Source: Plotosus lineatus
Lineage: Eukaryota > Chordata > Actinopteri > Siluriformes > Plotosidae
NCBI GenBank assembly: GCA_024760905.1
Contig: CM045745.1
Span: 17,662,782 to 17,726,781 of the forward strand
Direction of reading: 5' to 3'
DNA: 64,000 nucleotides
Positions 40,950 to 49,900 of this stretch are shown here, in pieces. Each line of letters opens with the position of its first letter. Within the stretch, counting starts at the first letter, position 1. A program made the position numbers and the translations under genes. The notes under the pieces are model-generated. The model searched no databases. It worked only from the letters and a program-made list of their open reading frames with translations, and was not told the DNA's origin.

Positions 40950-43900
40950 ATACATCTAATATGAAGTGTAGTATTATCTGGATCCTTAAATATATTATAA
41001 ATTACAGTAATTAAGATAAGTCTAATTCGGATGATAAATTGTAGGTCAAGGCATTAATAGTTGATTTAGCTTTAAATTTGCATCAGAGGCTATTAGTTAA
41101 AACCTTTTCTAAATAATCTTGCTGATTCGTGAATGCTTATTCACATATTTACATGTATGGTTATTCTTAATACTGTATGACATACATATGGAATTTTCCT
41201 TAGACTATTAAGATACCACTAGTGCCAGAAGTAAACTTTTCTCTTGTAATCACAATTCAAATGGCGCCATCTAGTTTTTGTTATATGCAGGTACACTGGA
41301 AATTGTTGGCTAGCGTATTTGGGATTTTTACCCAGTTTGATCAATTTACAATTTGTGGCCCAAAATTAAAGTATTTATTTACACACACACACCCCGTCAT
41401 ACACCACTTACTAGTTTTATGTAAGAATTGGACACCAGTGAATAACTCACAATCTGTATAGATTGATCACATTTATCATTGTGCTACCTAGGATTAAACT
41501 TTAGAAAAACATACATTTTCAAATAAGAAAGCTTTCTTGTTGGTGATAAATGGAAATCCCTTCAGATTGCGCATTGCCTTCAAGTGGATGGTTCGAGGTT
41601 TCTCAGGATACCTATCAACTGACCAACTTTTGTTGCTGTGGGACCGTATCCTTGGCTACGATTCCTTAGAGATAGTATCAGGTGGGTCAGATGTTAGACT
41701 AAAAATCAGATCAAATAATGGTGTAAACTTGCACACTGTAAATGTCTGACGCCTTTTTTTACTTAACAGTCTCTGATTAAAAATATATATTCATAGTACA
41801 GGGATCCCTCACTTTCGGTGGTTAATTGGGACCAAAATCCCCTCGCAACCAGTGAAATTCGCGAAGTAGGATCACCCCCTCCTAACCCCCCGGGTTGACT
41901 GACGTATACGTACATGTATATGTGTATATAATATCAATAAATACATATTAAATGCTTATAATAACAATTAAACATTAAAAATAATGCATATGATGTAAAT
42001 AAAATATAAATACACACATACAGACGCGCGAGCGCACACACTCGGATGCGCACCTCACAACAATGTAAGTAGTTTTGATGGAAGGTTTTGGGTTGTTTTT
42101 TGTTTTGTGTTTGTTTAGGGGTTTTTTTTTGTATAACTGGCCTTTGTGTTGTGGCATTATCCTTAACTTTCCCCCTATTCGTACTTAATTTCCTTATTTT
42201 TTAATTCAATGAATATTTAAAAAAAATAACACGCAATGCACTGAAGCCGCATGAATTGAAGCGTGAAGTAGTGAGGGATCCCTGTATTTTGTTTTTCGTA
42301 CAGTTAGGTTCACAATTATTTGGACAAATATCTTTATAATTTTGTCTCTGTAAACTGCAACAGTGATTTAATGAGAGTAGAGTGTAGAATTTCAACTTTA
42401 TTTCAAGGTGTTTAATTAAAATATTGCATTATTTGTTTATTTATTTATTTGCATAGTCCTTTCATGTTTACAGATTTGAAAGGAATTGAACAAATTAAGA
42501 TAATTATAAATATGAGCATGATTTTTAAATCATGTATGCAAATCCTTTGCGGTCAGTGACTACCTGAAGTCTGGAGCCCAGGCACACTCACCTTTATGAT
42601 CTGGCAGGTCTGTACCGCAGCTGCTTGTTTTGGGAGTCTTTCCTCCTTCGGTTTAATGTTCAGTATATGAAAAGCATGCTCACTTGGACTGAAGTCAAGG
42701 GGCTAATTTGTCCATTTATGAACATTTCATTACTTTGCCTTACAAAGCTCTTGACAGAACTGGGTCTAATCTGGCTTTTCTTTTCTTGAGTTGTTTTCGT
42801 TTTGAGGTAAGCTCTCTGTATTTATATTTTGATTTGTTTAAAATAAGTCAGGTTGTGTACAGAGGCAAAATTATAACCGTTCTGATAAAGTCCAATACTT
42901 GATGTGGGGTTGGTGGCGTAGTGGTTAGGGTGGTGTGCTCATGATCAGGAGGTTGTGTGTTCAAATCCCAGATAGACCCCCACTGTGCTGAGATCCCTGG
43001 GCAAGGTCTCAACCACAAGTGTGCTTCTGTTCACCCAGCAGTATATAAATGGGTACCAGTAAAAATATACTGGGAAGGTAACCTGCGATGGACTAGCGTC
43101 CCATCCAGGAGGAGTTGAACTCCTGGTCGCTTCACGCTACAGAACCTGGGAATAAGTGCCGGCCTGATGAATGTAAAATGCCCAATGGACTTAACCTTTT
43201 AACCAAATACACGATAATAGTTTTCAGTTTTTGAAAAGAATGAACATCAATCTGAAGCAGTTTTTTTTTTTTAAAAGAAATGAAGCCTGTTATTTAGACT
43301 CTAACATTTGATTGGCTGTCCTTCTCACTTCCTTTCTAGTTCTGGCGGCTGCTGTCTTCATGTTCCGTGCTGAAAATTTGATGGAGGTGACGTCACTGGC
43401 CTCAGCTGAGGTGAGCGCTTGTGCATAAGAGAAGGTGAAAGCTACTGAAATAGAGTGTTGACTTCCAGCCAGCACTAGTAACTCAGTCTCCCTGAGGCAC
43501 GTCTTAGAATCGCTGCCCTGTACATTTTTAAATTCAGACCACCCTCCCTCCCTATTGGCCCCTAAATGCCTTAGACCCAAATGCGTTAAGGATTGCGACA
43601 AAAGCAGCTTTGTATATTTTTCTACAGCAAACAAACTTCTTTAACGTTTTATGTCCAAGAATTGTGATTTGGACGATTACACTTAGTTTGCTGGTAATGT
43701 TGACCGTGCACATGTGCATTTTTCAACAATATCTTTTTAATCATGTTAATTTTAATATAGTGGACTATCACATGGAAAGCGTTTTAAGAGCAGCATCATT
43801 TGTTGCTGTCTCAGGCAACAGTTGGAATGACAGCTGTAGTAAAATTTCACCTGAGCCGCTGGCGATGGCCCTAGGCCGTAACACACTGACGCACGGCTTG

Positions 43901-46900
43901 GGGCAAGGAAGGGAAGATGCTGCTGTGTTCTATCTGCTTGCTCACATAGCACCTGGTCCTGCTGAAGAACGTATCATAACATACAATATTTTTAGCACCT
44001 AGGGCCTGGAGTCTGAAACAGTAGAAGCCTGCAAACATGATAGGAGCCTCTAAATTTACTTGCCACCAGGCTTAAAATGCCAGAGCTTGAGAATTCTAAT
44101 GTAAAATGCACAACCCATTCTCTATCTCTGGCCTTTGAAGCTTTATATTAAGTAAATTAATTGATCCGCATCAGGGAGAACCTGGCTCTAGTTGCTGTGT
44201 GGTGACGGCTCTAAGACTACAAGGGAAATTTTGCTTTCTTTAAACTGTTGCAAAAGATTTTTTCAAATATGTAGTTCATTCAGAATCAGTATTATTACCT
44301 CGCTTTTTGGTCCATAGATCAAAATATGGTCTAGTTGAATGGTATTCAATAGTGAACACAGAAGTACTAACAGTTAAACTAGCTTAAGTGTAGAAAAAGA
44401 CCGGACAGCCAATAGAAATTTTATGGTATAATGAGAGACATGATCTTAACTGAACAGTGAGCAGGTGAGTGCAGAGGAGATGATGAAAAGCTGGACCATT
44501 GGAATCCCAGCAGAGGCGGTGATGTCACAGCTGCCACTGTTGGTAGTGCCTACTCATTTCTTGCCCTCCCAAACCTAATTTACACAGTATACGAGTACAA
44601 AGCATAAGTGTGCTTCCACTGCCTTTTATTTTAAGCAAGTTATTGATTTTCAACATTGAGAGGCAGTGGTGGTCTAGTGGATAGGGCGCAGGATCGCTGA
44701 TTCTAAGGTTGGGGGTTCGAGTCCCCACAGGGTTGTCATTTTCCCCCCCCAGTGCAGCTAACTGGGTTATCAAAGGCGGGCCATGTCTCTCAGTGTCTAT
44801 GATGAGAGGTTCATGTAAAAGAACCATTGCTGACTTTCGTAAAGAGTAGCTGCAAAGCCGTCAGCGTGTTTCTGTCCCTTGCTAAAGGGTTGTGACAGGA
44901 AGGGCATCCGACGTAAAAACCTCTGCCAAATCAAATGTGCGAATCAGATGATTCGCTGTGGCAACTCCCGAGAAAAGGGAAAAAGCCGAAAGGAAGAAAG
45001 AAAAATGATTTTCAACATTGAAAGATGCAGCAGCAGGTCATCCATAAAGCAGCGTGTCTGAAAGAAATTACTGTAAAAATTTTCGTAATATTGTCTCCAC
45101 AATGGGTTTAGATACAAGCTTATTTAACAGTACAGTGGTACCTCACTTACAAAAGTCTCACCAAATGAAAAATTCAGGTTACGAAACGTATTATCCCAAA
45201 ATTTTTGTCTCCGGATATGAAACAAGTTCACGTTATGAAAGCGCCAACTTAAAAATTCAAATGCGACATTCAAACAATGCACGAGTTGCTTTCCCATTAG
45301 TTGTCTCCCAACACCCCACCCCGCTGGCCTCCCATTGGCTAGGAAGGAGCTGAATCTCCATAATACAGTCCTGTACCCATAATGCTTTTCATGTGCCTTC
45401 GACCCATTGTTCAGCACACGTGTGAAGGAGAGTTGTACTGTTGGTTCGTGAGTTTTTTTTGAGTGTGCTTATTGCAACATTATTTTTCGTTATTAATCAT
45501 GAGCCCCTGGAAAGTGATTCCGATGAGACTGAAAAGAAGAAGCGAGCTCCGTTATCAATAAAAGTAAAACAGGAGATGATCAAAAAATATGAAAGTGGGA
45601 TTCGGTTAAGGGAAATCTCAAAGGAGTATGGCCGAAACCCCTCTACAATCGGGACGATATTGAAGCAGAAGGAGGCATTAAAAGCGGAGATATAGTGACG
45701 GAGGCGATTATTTCGGAAAAAGCAACCGCCATATTTAAGGACCTTGTGGCGGAGGGTGGGGGTGAGAGTTCTTCAGATCAGCAGCCCCCGGACTTTAAAG
45801 CGTCGCATGGGTGGTTTGAGAGATTTAAAAAAAAAAAAAAGGTAAATAATTTTCTTTTGCTTTTAACACATTTCATACATATTTCATACAAAATTTGTGT
45901 ACTTTTATAATTTTTAAAGGGTTTATGGGGTGGTATTGGGAGCCCTGGAATGAATCACGCGTTTTATATGTAAAATGCGGTTCAATTCACAAAAAATGCA
46001 GGTTACGAAAAAGGTGCTGGAACGGATTAATTTCGTAAAGTGGGGTACCACTGTATTTATTTTACACCTGTTTACCTTTACATGACCTCTACTGTGTCAG
46101 GAGCAAACCTGTTTAAGGTGTCTGTTTTGGTGAGCTTGTTAGGTACTGCTATACTAACTGTGCTCATAAAACCTGAACCTTTCGGCTTATTACATATAGA
46201 TAAGTCACCTGACATGTCTGACAAGGACATACAGTTCTGTTCAAAATAATAGCAGTCAGTCATCACTAACCTGATCAATCAGTGTTTTTGGTAGAAATGA
46301 TATTTTTACATGGCAAATAATGTACAAGCAGGTTTAGTAGAGTAATAGAATTCAACAGAACCAACAGTCATGACATGCTGCTGCTGATTCTGTGTAATTG
46401 GATCACTAATTGAAAGGGGAGTGTTCCAGATAATAGCAGTGTGGCGTTCAAATAGTGACATCATTCATTCTTTGAAAAACAGGTGCCAATTATTGCCCTT
46501 ATTTAAGGAAAGAAGGCAGCAAATGTTGTACCTGCTGGTTATACTTCTGTCTGAAATTCTGAGGAAAATCGGTCGTTCCAGACATTGTTCAGAAGAACAG
46601 CGTACCACGATTACAAAGTTGATTAGAGAGGGGAAAACATAAATAAGTACAGAAAATGATGGGCTGCTCAGCTGAAATAATTGCAAATGCTTTAAAATGG
46701 CAACAAATACCTCAAAGACGTGGGAGAAAGCAAAAAACTACCATTCGAATGGATCGGAAAAGAGCCACAGTGGCAAGGACTAGAACAACAATCAGCTCCA
46801 GGAAGATCAAAGAAGGTCTAAAGTTACCTGTGAATGCTGTTACATTTAGAAGACTCCTATGTGAAGCCGAGCTATCGGTAAGAAGCCCCGCAAAGTCCCA

Positions 46901-49900
46901 CTGTACAAAATGTTGAACATAAGATTTTCTTTTTGAGTCTTCTGGTCATAGATAGTTTGTCAGATGAGCCCCAAACACTGAATTCAAGCTACAGTCTTCT
47001 TTTCCTTTCGGCTTTCCCCCTTTTTTCTCAGGGGTTGCGAATCATTTGCATGTTTGATTTGGCATACGTTTTTTTTGTTTTGTTTTGTTTTTTTTTACGT
47101 CGAATGCCCTTCCTGATACAACCCTTTTAGCAACGGGCAGAAACATGCTTGATATCTTAGGAGTCAGTGAATGCCGATGGACTGGCTCAGGGCGTAAAGT
47201 TTCAAATGATGGATCAGTCATACTATACTCAGGACATCAAGATCAACATATACGTGGAGTAGCCATCATTATTTCAATAGAGAAAACAAACACCTTACTG
47301 GAATGGGAACCCATCAATGACAGAATGATTAGAGCCTGTTTTAACTCAAAACACTGTAAACTTTCTATCATCCAGTGATATTCACCAAAAAAACGAAGAT
47401 GAAGATGAAGATAAAGACTATTATTTTGAAGAGTTGCAACTTACAGTTGCAAAAGTCCATAAACACGATACTGTGATTATGGGTGATATGAATGCCAAGG
47501 TTGGCGCAGACAATACCAATCACGAGAGAGCTATGGGAAAACATGGATGTGGTGTGATGAACAACAATGGCGAACGTCTCGCTGACTTCTGTCTGGAAAA
47601 TGATTTCATTATTGGTGGCACAATCTTCCCACATAAAGATATACACAAGCTCACCTGGAAGTCACCTGATGGGGGGGCAGTGGTAGTCTAGTGGTATAGG
47701 GCGCTAGATCACTGATCCAAAGGTTGGGGGTTCGAGTGCAGCTAACTGGGTTATCAAAGGCGGGCCATGTCTCTCACTGTCTGTGGTGAGAGGCATGTAA
47801 AAGAACCATTGCTGACTTTCGTAAAGAGTAGGCTGCAAAGTCGTCAGCGTGTTTCTGTCCCTTGGTAAAGGATTGTGACAGGAAGGGCATCCGACGTAAA
47901 AAGCTCTGCCAAATCAAACGTGCGAATCACATGATTCGCTGTGGCGACTCCTGAGTAAAAGGGAAAAAAGCCAAAAGGAAGACAGACCTGGAAGTCACCT
48001 GATGGGGGCATAATAAACCAGATTGACCATGTATTGATCAGTGGGAAGTGGCGAAGATCTTTACAAGACGGGCGAGTGTACCGTGGAGCTGACATTCATA
48101 GCGATCACTACCTAGTAAAAGCTACCATAAAGTTGAAGTTGAGGAAAGTAGAAAAACAGAACAAGATAAGAAAACAGCTGGACATTGCTAAGCTGAAATG
48201 TTCTAAAACTACGAAAGAGTTTGTTTTACAACTAAGAAATCGCTTCAGTGTTTTGACCGGCATAACGGAAGAAAATGAAGATATTAACACCAGATGGGAA
48301 AACATCAGCGATACCTATGTGGAGACAGCCACCAAAGTACTTGGTTACAAAAAGAAAACTAGCAAAGAATGGGTTACATCTGGAACATGGCAGAAAATAA
48401 ATGAGAGAAAACAACTGAAGGCAAAGATGCTAAACACAAAATCACCAAGACTACATAACCAAGTTTTGAAAGCATACACGGCTAAGGATAAGGAAGTCAA
48501 AAGGAGTGCCAGGAACGACAAAAGAGCCTTTGTTGATGAATTAGCTAGTGATGCTGAACAAGCTGCTGAGAGAGGAGAACTAAGCGCTGTATATAAAATC
48601 ACGAAACACCTGTGTGGCATGAACACCTGCCAATCTGGCCCCGTGAAAGATAAGGATGGCAAGATTCTTACAACTAAAGAACAGCAAGCAATGAAATGGA
48701 TGCAGCACTTTAGTGAAGTTCTTAACAGACCTGAACCAGAGGATGCACCCAATCCCCTACCAGCAAATGAAGTTCTTGGCATTGATGTCAGCTGCCCAAA
48801 AGAACATGAAGTCAAACGTGCCATCCAACCATGAAGAGTGGGAAAGCAGCTGGTATCGACGTTATACACGCTGAGATGCTAAAAGCTGACCCTGAAACCT
48901 CAACAAAGGTATTAACAGACTTCTTCAGAACTGTGGGAAAAGAAACGATTCCAGAAGACTGGACAAATGGACTCATTGTCAAACTTCCAAAGAAAGGTAA
49001 CCTTCAGAACGGCAACAACTGGCGAGGCATCACACTGCTTTCAATACCATCAAAAGTTTTCTGTAAAATCATCCTCTGCAGAATTGATAAGGCTGTTGAC
49101 ACTCAACTGAGACAAGACCATGCTGGGTTCAGAAAGGGTAGAAGCTGTATTGACCAAATCTTCACCCTTAGAAACATCATTGAACAGTGTGTAGAATGGA
49201 ATACCGTTCTGTACATCAATTTCATAGACTTTCAAAAAGCCTTTGACAGTTTGCACCGTGAAACCATGTGGAAGATACTGCTATCTTATGGAATTCCAGA
49301 AAAGATAGTCACACTAATCAAGATGTTCTACCAAGAGTTTGAATGCAGCATCATTGTAAATGGTAACCTAACAGAGCGGTTCCCTGTGGAATCTGGTGTA
49401 AGACAGGGGTGCATCATTTCTCCGATGCTGTTTCTGATTGCTGCTGATTGGATTATGTGCCAAACTACACTCGATAAGACCAGAGGTATTCAATGGACGC
49501 CTTTCACACAACTCGAGGACCTGGACTTTGCAGATGACCTTGCTGTGCTTTTTAGTAAACATGTCCTTCTACAAGATAAAACTGATAGACTACATAAGTA
49601 TGCTAAACAGACAGGACTAAACATTAACATCAAGAAAACAGAAGTGATGTGCATCAACTCCACCACGAATGTTTCAACCACAGTGAACAACCAACCACTT
49701 GAATACGTCAAAGAGTTTACATATCTCGGAAGTCTCCTCAGTGACGACAATGTAGCCAGTAAAGACATCAAAGCAAGGCTGGGAAAAGCACGCTTTGCAT
49801 TTGTTAAACTCCAGCCCATCTGGAAGTCAAAAGAGTACAGGCTCAGCACCAAGATACGAATCTACAACAGCAATGTTAAGTCAGTCCTGCTGTATGGTTC

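Noticed and set aside
43290..44002. ORFs of 114 and 130 codons beside exon 20
   Set aside because: The minus-strand ORF is antisense to exon 20 and the plus-strand ORF has no domain, no repeats of itself and no splice evidence.
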